Positions 38,170-48,473 of a stretch of 64,000 bases of DNA are shown piece after piece (positions within the stretch are counted from its first letter, which is position 1; the number at the start of each line of letters is the position of its first letter). The notes beneath the pieces were generated by a model, which was given only the letters and a program-made list of their open reading frames with translations, ran no database searches and had not been told where the DNA came from. The translations under genes and the position numbers were made by a program. The DNA comes from Mycoplasma bradburyae (lineage in GTDB: Bacteria; Bacillota_I; Bacilli_A; Mycoplasmatales; Mycoplasmoidaceae): NCBI RefSeq assembly GCF_024338845.1, contig NZ_CP101414.1, positions 868,001 through 932,000 on the forward strand, read 5' to 3'.

Positions 38170-38844
38170 TTAATCTTTTGAAGATTGCTCTAATATTTTA
38201 CCAAAATTATTTTTTATTTGGCGTTTAAAATCTTTAGTTCTGTCATTAATCGGACGATTAGGCACTTTATGATGATGTCTACATCTTGGTGCGTATGATT
38301 CCTTATCGCCAATTAAGATTGTTTCGCAATGATAATCTGCTGGATCGTTATTTATTAGTCTTTGTGTTCTACTAGCTTCAGCGCCACATTCAGAACAGAT
38401 TGCTGTTAAACGAATAATTGATTCAGCAATTCCTAAAATCGTAGGAATTGGTTCGAACGGTTCACCTCTAAAATCTCGGTCAAGTCCAGCTACAATAACA
38501 TTAATTTGATTATCGGCTAATGTTTGAATTACCTCAACTAATGAATCATCAAAAAATTGTGCTTCATCAATCCCGATTAGTTGGGGTTTATGCATTAATA
38601 CATAATCATAGATTTCAAACGGCTTATTAATCTTTATACATTCAATTTCCCGACCATCTCTTGAGTTAATAATATGGTCATATGATCTAGTATCAATAGT
38701 CGGAGAAAAAACTAAGGATTTAACATCGGCGTATTTATAACGCTTAATTTTACGGATTAATTCATCAGTTTTTCCAGCAAACATCGGACCACAAATAGCC
38801 TCAATCCAGCCATTTAATGTGGTCATCGCATTTTTCTTAGCCAT
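38170..38844 (-). CDS. tdk: Thymidine kinase
   Basis: The 224-residue enzyme phosphorylates thymidine in nucleotide salvage, which mycoplasmas depend on. It shows the P-loop CGPMFAGKTDELI near residue 18, the IGIDEAQFF Walker B/lasso start and the four zinc ligands in CSEC and CRHHH-type positions. The residue pattern is type II, tetrameric thymidine kinase. It ends about 100 bases upstream of rplK and probably has its own transcript with the genes to its right. Confidence 0.96.
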   Translation of the reverse strand: MAKKNAMTTLNGWIEAICGPMFAGKTDELIRKIKRYKYADVKSLVFSPTIDTRSYDHIINSRDGREIECIKINKPFEIYDYVLMHKPQLIGIDEAQFFDDSLVEVIQTLADNQINVIVAGLDRDFRGEPFEPIPTILGIAESIIRLTAICSECGAEASRTQRLINNDPADYHCETILIGDKESYAPRCRHHHKVPNRPINDRTKDFKRQIKNNFGKILEQSSKD

Positions 38845-38902
38845 CTTAAATAATTCCCTTTATATTATTTATGGACTTCAATTATAAAGAACTAAATTTA
38901 AT

Positions 38903-40000
38903 TTAAACATTAAACTTAAAATTAATTACATCACCATCTTGAACAACATATTGTTTCCCTTCAAGACGGAGTTTACCAGCTTCTTTAGCTTTTAATTCTG
39001 ATCCGTATTCAATTAGATCAGTTCAATGAATTACCTCAGCCTTAATAAACCCACGTTCGAAATCAGAATGGATAATTCCAGCACATTGTGGTGCTAGACT
39101 GTTCTTCTTAAAAGTTCAAGCGCGCACTTCAACTTTACCATAAGTAAAGTAGGTACATAAACCTAAGATCTCATAAGCTTTGAAAGCAATCTTATTAAGT
39201 CCTGATTGCTTCATTTGAAATGAAGTCATCATTTCTTTTTTATCAGCTTCTTCAAGTAAAGATAATTCTTCTTCAAGCTTAGCAGATACGGTTAAGTACT
39301 CTTCTGAGTTTTGCTTACAAAACTCAGCTAGTGCTTTAACGTGTTTATTGTTTTGTTCGTCGGTAATATCGTTTTCTGAGATATTTCCAACATAGATTCT
39401 AGGTTTAGCTGTTAATAAATTAAAGTTCTTAATTATACTTAATTCTTCTTGAGAATAACTAGATAGATCTAACATCTGGTTGTTCTCAAGTCTTTGTTTA
39501 ATTGAGTTAAGTAATTCATATTCAGTGATAACTGATTTATCGCCGCTTTCAGCTTTCTTTTTAATTTTATTGATACGGTTAGTAACAACCTCGAGATCAG
39601 CTATCATTAATTCTAGATTAATCGTATCAATGTCATTAATAGGGTCAACAGCATTATGTACATGCGTAATGCTGTTGTCATCAAAACATCTAACTACATG
39701 GATTAAGCAATCTACTTCACGGATATTGCTTAAAAATTTGTTACCTAATCCTTCCCCTTTAGAAGCACCTTTAACTAAACCTGCGATATCAACAAACATG
39801 ATTGTTGCATAAACAAGTTTGTTAGGTTCTATTTGTTCTGCTAGTTTAGTTAATCGTTCATCGATTAACTCAACTATACCAACATTAGGTTCAATTGTTG
39901 CGAATGGGTAGTTAGCTGCTTCAATTTGCGAATTAGTGATAGCATTAAATAATGTTGATTTCCCAACATTAGGTAAGCCAATTATACCTGCTTTTAGCAT
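38903..40000 (-). CDS. ychF: Ribosome-binding ATPase YchF (Obg-like)
   Basis: The 365-residue protein belongs to the OLA1/YchF subfamily of translation-factor GTPases, which prefer ATP. G1 is [14 protein letters not shown] at the extreme N-terminus, G3 is [16 protein letters not shown], and the C-terminal TGS domain ends [14 protein letters not shown]. The reading frame passes one TGA tryptophan (near 39116), after which AFKK-type TGS sequence continues to the TAA at 38903. It starts two bases before the fba stop on the same strand, matching fba-ychF in M. genitalium. Confidence 0.95.
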
Positions 40001-40002
40001 AT

Positions 40003-40875
40003 TTATGCTTTATTGTTAGAACCAAATAGGTTAATTTTTTCAATACACTTAGCTTTGATCGCTTCAAACCCAGGTTTTAATAATTTTCTTGGGTCATAAC
40101 CTTTTTTAGCTTCATCTAAATCTTTTTCTTCTAAGATGTATTTTCTAGTAGCGGCAGCAAAAGCTAGTTGACATTCAGTATTAACATTAACTTTAGCAAC
40201 ACCTAAACTAATTGCTTTTTTAACTTGTTCATCAGGAATACCACTACCACCATGAAGAACTAATGAAGCACCACTTGCTTGTTTAAGAGATTGTAATACT
40301 TCAAAGTTTAAGCTCTTTCAAGAAGATGGGTAAATACCGTGGATGTTACCAATACCAGCAGCTAGCATATCACAACCTAAATCTTGCATCTTCTTACATT
40401 CTTCTGGGTTAGCTAACTCACCATTACCTACAACACCATCTTCTTCACCGCCAATAGTTCCAACTTCAAGTTCTACAGATGCATTGTATTTTTTAGCAGC
40501 TTCTATAACTTTAATTGATTTTTCATAGTTTTCTTCAAATGGTAAGTGAGAACCATCAAACATAACTGAAGTAAATCCAGCTTCTAAAGCTTTAAACACA
40601 CCATCGTATGAACCGTGGTCTAAATGAAGCGCAACTGGTACAGTAATATTTAAAGAATCAACTGCATCATTTACCATGTTATATACATTTTTGTATCCGC
40701 CAATGTATTTAACAGCACCTTCACTTGTAGCAATAATTACAGGTGAATTAGCTTCTTGAGCAGCAATTAAAATTGCTCTAGTTCATTCTAAGTTGTTTGT
40801 ATTAATATGAGCAATGGCATAACCTTCTTTAGCGGCTTTTTGGATCATTGCTTTAGCATTAGTTAATTTAGACAT
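40003..40875 (-). CDS. fba: Fructose-1,6-bisphosphate aldolase, class II
   Basis: The 290-residue glycolytic enzyme cleaves fructose-1,6-bisphosphate. Zinc-binding histidines are visible in VALHLDHGSYDG, GIGNIHGIYP and LVLHGGSGIP, and the phosphate-binding NVNTECQLAF near the C-terminus is typical. One TGA tryptophan splits the frame under the standard code near 40318. It lies between rpoE and ychF with very short gaps, as in M. genitalium. Confidence 0.96.
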
Positions 40876-40877
40876 AA

Positions 40878-41282
40878 TTAGTTATCTTCCTCTGTTGAAT
40901 CTACAATAATGTTGTCATCGATTAATGATGATTCTTCACCTTCGTTACTAATTTCAGGTGATGATTCATCTACTTCTACTTCAACCTTGATGTGTTCATA
41001 ACCTTCTTCTAAGTACTCTTGTTGGTTATGAAGGGTTTCTGATAATTTAACTCATTCATCATGAAGCATCATTGATTTAATTAATCATTTTTGATCACCC
41101 ATATATACGAATCTGGTGTCTTGAATTAAATCAGTATAGAATGCTCCCATCAAGTCTTGAGCATCTTTTTTATTTAAGTTTTCTTGTTTAACTACTAATT
41201 TTCATAAGTCGTTAAAGCTAAAACCTTTTTTAGCAAAGTTTTTTTGGGCTACTTCGTAAGCCTTATCAATTAATGAAGCCAT
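40878..41282 (-). CDS. rpoE: DNA-directed RNA polymerase delta subunit
   Basis: The 134-residue protein has an N-terminal HARE winged-helix region (IDKAYEVAQKNFAKKGFSF, DLMGAFYTDLIQDTRFVYMG) and a very acidic C-terminal tail rich in Glu and Asp. This arrangement is characteristic of the Gram-positive delta subunit, which loosens RNA polymerase-DNA contacts. Three tryptophans are coded by TGA. The position directly before fba, with a gap of two bases, matches the conserved rpoE-fba order. Confidence 0.9.
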
Positions 41283-41321
41283 TTTGTTATAGGATTATCT
41301 TTTTAATTATAAATGCGAATA

Positions 41322-41355
41322 AAAAAATATGAGCAACCTGTGACTCATATTTTTT
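41322..41355 (-). terminator. Terminator after the MIP-type protease operon
   Basis: A 12-bp perfect stem (41322-41333 with 41344-41355) and a 10-base loop follow the last gene of the F1-like ATPase/protease operon by 34 bases, with a run of T on the minus strand. Confidence 0.8.
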
Positions 41356-41388
41356 GTTTATGCTTAATTATAACTTATTTTTAAGTTA

Positions 41389-43497
41389 TTATTCTTGGTT
41401 ACCAGCAGCAGGAGCACTAGCTGGAGTTGCGACTGCTGGAGTATTAGCGAATTGATATTCAGCAGGGATTTGGGCATTTGTTATTCCATTAGGGAATAAG
41501 TATGTTTTAACATTAGGGTTTCTCTTCTTCATTTGATCTAAGTAAGAATCTTTTTGATCCTTACCACCACCAAAAATTACATCATATTGAGGTAAATTGT
41601 AACCACCATATAAGCCTTGGTAATCCATACCTTCACTTCTTAGAGCTGTTACATATCCAGAAGTAGATGATTTAGCAACACCATATAAGATACCTCTAAT
41701 ATTACCTTCACCATCAATTACTCTAGTACCTGAAGAACCACCAGCAGGAATAAAGTTATCTAACATATAACCTAAACCAGTGTTTACATATGGCATTCTA
41801 GAATAAACATTAGGTTGTCCACCGAATGAAGAATAACTTAATAATAGATCTGTTACACCTGGTTTGTTAGCAAATGTTCTAGTATTAGATCAACTTAAGT
41901 CACCACCAACATCTTTATATTTAGCTAATTCACCAATAGGTCTAGCGTTATTGTAATAATTTCCTGACTTGTTAATTCAATATGAAACATTTTCCTTACC
42001 AGCTAAAATATTCATACCATCAGCTCCTGCATATCTGATTTTGTAATCGTCGTATGAGTTTGGATAACCTATTGCGTAAATGTCGTTTTTCTTTAGGTTT
42101 TTATATGTTTCATCATTTAACAATGATGTAGTAGCGAATTTGTATTTATCTTTTTCTTCTCAATTAGCGTAATTGCCTGTTACTCATTTAGCGATTTGTT
42201 CGCTATTAAATTTGATTTCAACTACACCAAAATCAATCATTGTTTGTGCATCTTTATATGCACCGTCAAATTTAGGAGTAGAACTTTCTTTTAAGAAATC
42301 ATTACCTAAGAATATTGGTTTGATATTTTTAGGATCAAGAGCAACTCTAACATATGGAGTGCTTATCTTATTGAATTTTTCATCATCGGTAATCTCTTTA
42401 TTAGATTCAAAACCTGGACCTTGTCTATCTGTAATTGTAGTTATGGCATTAAATTGAGCGGTAGCAAATCTTGAACCTGTTGGAGTAGCATCTTGATTTC
42501 AAGAGTTAACAAATGTTAGGTTAGCAAAGTTAGTTCTTGCTTCGTATTGTCTGTTTTCGAACCCTCTGAAATCATTAGTGGTTCCTGCAATATCTGGTAA
42601 CAATAAATTTTCTAGAACATGTAGGTTACTAGCAAAGTATCAAGTTGTAGGGTATTTTTTAGGATCATCCTCTAATTTATAGTCAAAAATTCAAGTTGTT
42701 CCAAAGTGAGACTGAAGTTTAAGTTCTATTTTCTTTTCATCAGAGTAACTATTAATCTCTTCGCTTCTATTTCTGTCTGGATAGTCATTTGAAAACTGGA
42801 AAGAATAAACTGTTCTAGAGAACTTTCGATACTTATCATTAAGAATAGTTCTAGGTAATCCTAAAAATCCTTCTTTATCATCTAAATTTTTAAAATTAAC
42901 ACCATCTAAAAGACCAGTATTATATGAAGGAATTAAATTAGGTCCTCATTGATCTTTTCTTTTAACTAATTTACCTTGAACTATTTCACCATTTTCATCA
43001 ATATCAGGTAAAAAGAAATTATAACCAAAAGCATCACGGTATGTAGGTAAACCTAACTTCTTAGCTTTTTCGTCATATGCTTTTAGTTTTGCTTCTGGAA
43101 TATCAAACGGATTTGTTACACCTGCATCCGGAGTTGATCTTTCTTCAGTTTTATTATTACCACGAGCAGAGTTTACGTTATTAACATTAACGTAAGCATC
43201 GTAGTTTTGATATCTATCTACAATCTTTCTTTTAGCATCAGGCCCATCACCGTCAAACAAATTACCTACTATTTCAGTATTTGGTACAGATACTGGATCG
43301 TTGTTACCAACAAAATCTCCGCCCCCATCGATATTACCTTCGTTAGGGTTCATGTTGTCTTTATTTTCTGATTTTTTATCTTCTGATTTTTTACTTGAAT
43401 TATCTGAATTTTCATTCTTACAACTAGCTACGATAATCGAGCTTGCAGATAATAAAGTAAATAAGTATTTAATCTTTTTTAATTTAGCTTTTGGCAT
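41389..43497 (-). CDS. MIP-type serine protease lipoprotein (first paralogue, DUF31)
   Basis: The 702-residue protein carries a lipoprotein signal with lipobox IVASC (Cys26), then a Ser/Asp/Lys-rich linker. The trypsin-like DUF31 domain shows a catalytic His in ASNLHVLENL, Asp in MIDFGVVEIKF and Ser in PAGGSSGTRVID. Mycoplasma immunoglobulin protease (MIP) belongs to this family and cuts antibody heavy chains held by the binding protein MIB. The C-terminus has an Ala/Pro-rich tail. The active-site loop GGSSGT differs by one residue from the GGSGSP of its neighbour. It is the last gene of the ATPase operon and is intact with TGA read as tryptophan. Confidence 0.85.
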
Positions 43498-43594
43498 TTT
43501 TAATAATATAGTTTTGTATTTAGAGAATTAATAAAGCCAAGCTATCTTATATAAAATTATATATCAATAGCTTTATTAATTGAATTAAATATCA

Positions 43595-45493
43595 TTAATG
43601 AAATAATCAAGTGTTAACGTTTTGACCTTGGTTTATTAGTTTTAATCCTTGGTGATATGATTTAGTTTGACTATCATCACCTGTTCCATAAATCAAATCA
43701 TATTTAGGTAAATTGTAACTACCATAATATCCTTGATAATCATATCCACCTGAATGGATTGCTAGAGCAGTTCCTGTATTGATTACGTCATCTGCTGCAA
43801 AAATTAATCCAACAATTTCATTTTTAGAATTAACTAATGGCGAACCACTTCCACCAGGAGGTACTGCATAATGATCAACTAAATATCCTAAACCGTTATG
43901 AGTAAAGTTTTGTTCGTTTACTCTATAGAAATTATTGTTTCCACCGATTCTTGGAAGAGTTAAGAATATATCTGTAACCCCTGGTTTGTTTACAAATGAT
44001 CTTTGTGTTACTGTTCAAGATAAATCGCCACCACCTTCTTTAACACCATCTGTTCTAGAAGATTTGTTAATTCAAGGAGTTCTTAAATTTTCAATATTTC
44101 CATAAACTCTTCTATCTAAGATTCCATCACCTTTTGATGGCGGTAATCCGAATGCGTATAAGTCATTAGCTGGTAATGATTTATATTTTTCATCTTCTAA
44201 ATAAGAATATTTAGCAGGTTTGAATTTATCGGCATCACTTCATTCAGCATATCCATTAGTTACTGATCTTGCTTCTTCTTCGCTTTTAAAAGTAACACGA
44301 ATTACACCGAAATCTAATAATGTTTGCGCAGCTTTATAATTTGTATCATTGGTAAATGTACTAGTTTTTTGTTTAATAGCATCATTACCTAAAACTACTG
44401 TTTTAACATTGTTAGGATCTACTTCCGTTACCTTTAAATAAGGATCCTTGAAATATATTCCTTGAGATTTTTCAGGTTTAATTTCTTGTCCTTTTTGTAA
44501 TCTAGTTTGATCCAACTGGAACAGTTCGATCTTAGAAGTTTTAGCTTTGTTATTACGAATTAAAGCTTGGTTATCATTAGCTAATTGTAAGTGTTGTAAT
44601 ACGTGGAAGTTGCTAGCTAAATATCATGTGGTTGGGTATTTACCTGTTTGAGTTGGTAAATCATAATCTAATAACCACGCAGTACCACTTCAATTCCCTG
44701 TATTGGTTGCTGGGTTAGGTGAAACGTGACTAGAATTATCTTGTTTTACTTCAGTTTCACTTATGATATTACTTATTCTAATTGAATAAGTAATCTTAGA
44801 TAATTGTTGGTATTTATCATTAGCTATCAATCAACCTTTACCAGTATTTTTGCTAGCAAATCTTTTACCGCTATTACTGTAATAAGGAATACTAACCGTT
44901 GAGTTAGTATCATTCACTACATCAATGCTATTATCTAATGCTTTGGTTTGTTTGTTTATTCCTGGTAAATTAAAACCATAAGCATAAGCATCTTGATAAA
45001 GTGGTTGATTGATTGATTTAGCTTTCGCATTGATTGCTTTAAGTTGATCTTTAGTTAAACTAAAAGGACTAACATGCGCTCTATCTGCTCGGTCTTTTAA
45101 TCAAAAGCTTGGCTTTTGAGTTAATCTATTATTATATAGATAATAGTTAACAAAATTGTTAGCTGCGCTGTAGTTTTCATACTGATCAGCTACTTCTCTT
45201 TGATTGTTTTCAACCTTGTTAGTTCATTGATTTTTTGGTTGAATAAAAGTATCAATATTATCGATATTAGCAGCTAACGAATAAAGGTTAGGATCGTTTG
45301 GATTTGCTGGTTGACTATCAGTTGAACCAGATGATGATCCAGATGATGTACTTGGTTTATTTGGTTTATTAGAACCATCACTAGATTCGCCAGATTTATT
45401 TGATGTAGAATCATCACTTTTTTCAGTTTTACACGAACTAACAATAATCGAAGATCCTAAAAACAAAGCAAGATATTTAGTTCATTTTTTCAT
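43595..45493 (-). CDS. MIP-type serine protease lipoprotein (second paralogue, DUF31)
   Basis: The 632-residue lipoprotein has lipobox IVSSC (Cys21) and a Ser/Gly/Asn-rich linker. Catalytic residues of the trypsin-like DUF31 fold are visible as YLASNFHVLQHL (His), TLLDFGVIRVTF (Asp) and PPGGSGSPLVNS (Ser). It is a tandem paralogue of the next gene, with shared motifs such as GYDYQGYYGSYNLPKYDLIYG, but it has diverged elsewhere. It begins 33 bases after the F1-like beta gene. In many mycoplasmas MIP genes accompany the F1-like X0 ATPase and the antibody-binding protein MIB. Confidence 0.86.
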
Positions 45494-45510
45494 TGTTATT
45501 AATCCTTTGT

Positions 45511-45537
45511 TTGATCTTTAATTATTTTAAAGATCAA
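45511..45537 (-). promoter_or_regulatory. Intercistronic hairpin between beta subunit and protease genes
   Basis: TTGATCTTTAA and TTAAAGATCAA form a perfect 11-bp stem that includes the stop codon of the beta gene. No T run follows; instead the ribosome site AAAGGA of the protease gene comes next. It may tune expression or RNA stability rather than end transcription. Confidence 0.45.
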
Positions 45538-46927
45538 CTTTATTTAGATTTAATTCTTCATCAGTTGGAATATCTAAATTAGAACCGATGAATGAGAAAA
45601 TTTCAGGTGATTGATTTAAGTATTTACCTTCAATAATTCTGATAACTGATTCTAGAGTATCTTGTAATGGAACATAAACACCTTTAGCTTTAGTAAATGC
45701 TTCAGCTACGAAGAAGTTTTGGGTAAAGAAATTTTGTAATTGTAATGCTTTCTTAACGATGATCTTATTATCCTTATCAAGTTCATCAATACCTAAGATA
45801 AGAATAACGTCTTCTAGATCGTGGTATTTTTGCAAGATACTTTTAACTTCAATGATCGCATCATAGTGTCTTTGACCAATGATGTCTGGAGATACTGATG
45901 AAGATGAAGAAGCTAACGGGTCAAAAGCTGGGAAGATATTTTTTGATGTTTGTTCACGTGATAATACTAATGAACCGTCAAGGTTACTAAAGATTGATAC
46001 AGCAGAAGGGTCAGCTAAATCGTCCATTGGTAAGAATAATGTTTGGAATGAAGTAATTGATCCATCTTCTGTCGCATATAAACGGTCTTCAACATTTGAT
46101 ACTTCTGTATCTAATGTTGCTTGGTAACCTCCAGTAATTGGTTTCTTATTTAAAGCTGGAGCCACTTCGTTACCAGCTTGAATAAATCTGAAGATATTAT
46201 CGATGAATAATAAAACATCTTCTTTTTCAACATCTCTTAAGTATTCAGCAGCCGTAATTCCATAAGGAACGATCGACATTCTAGCACCTGGTGATTCATC
46301 CATTTTAGAGATAAACATCATAGAATCTTTCATCAAGTTAGATTGTTCTAATTCTTGGTATAATTCAACCCCTTCACGACTACGTTCACCTGAACCAATA
46401 AAGATAGATGAGTTCTTTTTAGTTTTATTTGATTTAGATGAGTTAAAGATGATCTCTTTCATCAATACAGTTTTACCAACCCCAGCACCACCTAGAATTC
46501 CTAAGTTGTGTCCTTTTAAGATCGGCATGAAGAAATCAATTGCTTTAATTCCTGTTTCTAAAATCTCATGTTTAGAATAAATCTTCTTTTCCTTCTTAAT
46601 GGTTGAGTTCATTTGAATATATTTAATATTCTTAGCTCTCTCACTTAATAAAGGAACACCTGAAATATCATAGATATTATTTTTAGCGTTTTGACCTACA
46701 GGAACTTTTAAGGTATCATTAGTATTAACTACTTCATCACCTACTTTAATATTTTGTTTTTGATAAATAACAATAGCTCTTACACTAGTATCATCAATAA
46801 TTCTTTTTACCAATAACACGCAAGTATTGTTGTGTAAAGTTAATACGTAATCTACTTTAGGTAATTCTTCTTTTTTGAATGTTGCTTCAACAACGTTATT
46901 TCAAATTTTAGTAATATGTCCAATCAT
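45527..46927 (-). CDS. F1-like ATPase beta subunit (type 2, X0-associated)
   Basis: The 466-residue protein is a paralogue of ATP synthase beta. It retains Walker A LGGAGVGKTVL, the catalytic Glu in GSGERSREGVEL, Walker B VLLFIDNIFRFIQAGNEV and the C-terminal DELDKDN in place of DELSEED, so it should hydrolyse ATP. The start was extended to the ATG at 46927, which overlaps the alpha stop (TAATG) and follows GGTG; it adds 36 residues across one TGA tryptophan. The ordinary ATP synthase operon has delta, alpha, gamma, beta order with a, b and c subunits, and this one does not. Confidence 0.9.
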
Positions 46928-48459
46928 TATAAAACACCTTTCATGTTATCTACAATCGCTTGTAATTCTTCTGGTTTGAAATCAATAAACTTCTTATCTA
47001 CTTGCATTTCGAAATCGTATTCTCTGTACTTGAAGTATTGTGATAATGAATACTCAAAGAAATTACGCATTAATTCTTCGTTGAAGTCTTGTCCTGATTC
47101 TAGATGTTCATAAATTCATTTAGCAATTGGATCAGTATCAATTAAAGCATTAATAAATGATAATGCTTCTTGTTCTTTGTTACCAACTTTTCTAAGTGTT
47201 CCTCAGATGATTAACTTGGTAATTAATAACATGAAACGTTCAGTATATGGAGAGAACCCTTTTTGAATAAACAGTTGTTCAATCGCTTTACCTTTACTAA
47301 TTAAATCAGCTGTTTCTTCGTTTAAATCATACTTAAGAGTTCATAATTTACTTTGACGTTTATAAGCACGGTATTTCTTGTTGATTTGTGAAGCGACTTT
47401 AGCAATAACTCTAGATTGTACTGCACTACCCGTACGAGATACTGATAAATCAATGTTGATCGCTGGTAAGATCCCGTTAGCAAATAAATCAGTATTAGTT
47501 ACGATCTGTCCGTCAGTAATTGAAATTAAGTTAGAAGCAATTAATGAAGTAATATCGTTGTTAACTGTTTTAACAATTGGTAAACAAGTAATTGATTTAC
47601 GGTCAGCAAATTTACCTGCTCTTTCAAGAACTGAAGCATGGCTAAAGAAGATATCCCCAGGGAAAGCTTCTTTACCTACTGGACGGTTAACTAATAATGA
47701 CATTTCACGATAAATGTTGGCGTGTTTAGATAAATCGTCAAATATTACTAAGACATCTTGGAAGTGTGAAATGTTTTCAGCGTGCGCCATAGCTACATAA
47801 GGAGCTAAATATTGGTGATAAGAATTCGTAGCAGGAGCATCGATAATAATCGTATTTTCTAAAGCGCCATGTTTTTTAAGTGTCTCATAAACATCAGCAA
47901 CGTTTTGGCGTTTTTGACCAATTGAAACATAAATACATTTAACATTAGTCTTACGAATTGTTTGGTTGATAATGGCATTAAGTGCCATGTGAGTTTTACC
48001 AGTACCCCTGTCACCAATAATTAATTCTCTTTGACCTTTACCAATAGGAATTAATAGGTCAATCGCCATAATCCCTGTGTATAGTTGTTCATTTAAACGA
48101 TTAACTTCTAAAAGGTTTCTAGAAGTAGAAAACGCATTAGATGATAAAGAGTTAGCAGCAAACTCAGGCTTATACTTTTTAGGGTATAAAATGTTTCCGT
48201 CAATATCAATAATATTACCAAAGTATTGTTTTGTAGTTCTTACATTGGTATCGTGGGTTGTTGGGATGATTTCATCACCAATTTCAAAGTTAGCATTACT
48301 TACATCAACGATTAAGAAAGCAGTGTTTTTAGTAGCACTAATTACCATTGCTCTAAAATCTGGTTTGTTTTTAATAGTAAATACTTGGTTTTGTTGGTAT
48401 TCAAATTGACCTTCAACTTGAATAACATAATCTAAAGCAGCAATTATTTTAGGATTCAT
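46927..48459 (-). CDS. F1-like ATPase alpha subunit (type 2, X0-associated)
   Basis: The 510-residue protein resembles ATP synthase alpha. It has [15 protein letters not shown] as Walker A (Gln of GDRQTGKT replaced by Gly), [21 protein letters not shown] as the Walker B region and the arginine finger in [11 protein letters not shown]. The C-terminus continues past a TGA tryptophan near 47341 through a helical bundle to TAA at 46927. It is followed immediately by the beta gene and preceded by the 738-residue membrane-anchored protein. These features match the alternative F1-like ATPase clusters of mycoplasmas, not the housekeeping synthase. Confidence 0.9.
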
Positions 48460-48473
48460 AACATTTATATTAA

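Noticed and set aside
45527..48459. Housekeeping F1F0 ATP synthase operon.
   Set aside because: There are no a, b or c subunits. Gene order and accessory proteins differ, and the alpha P-loop and beta C-terminal motif are altered. The F1-like X0 type fits better.
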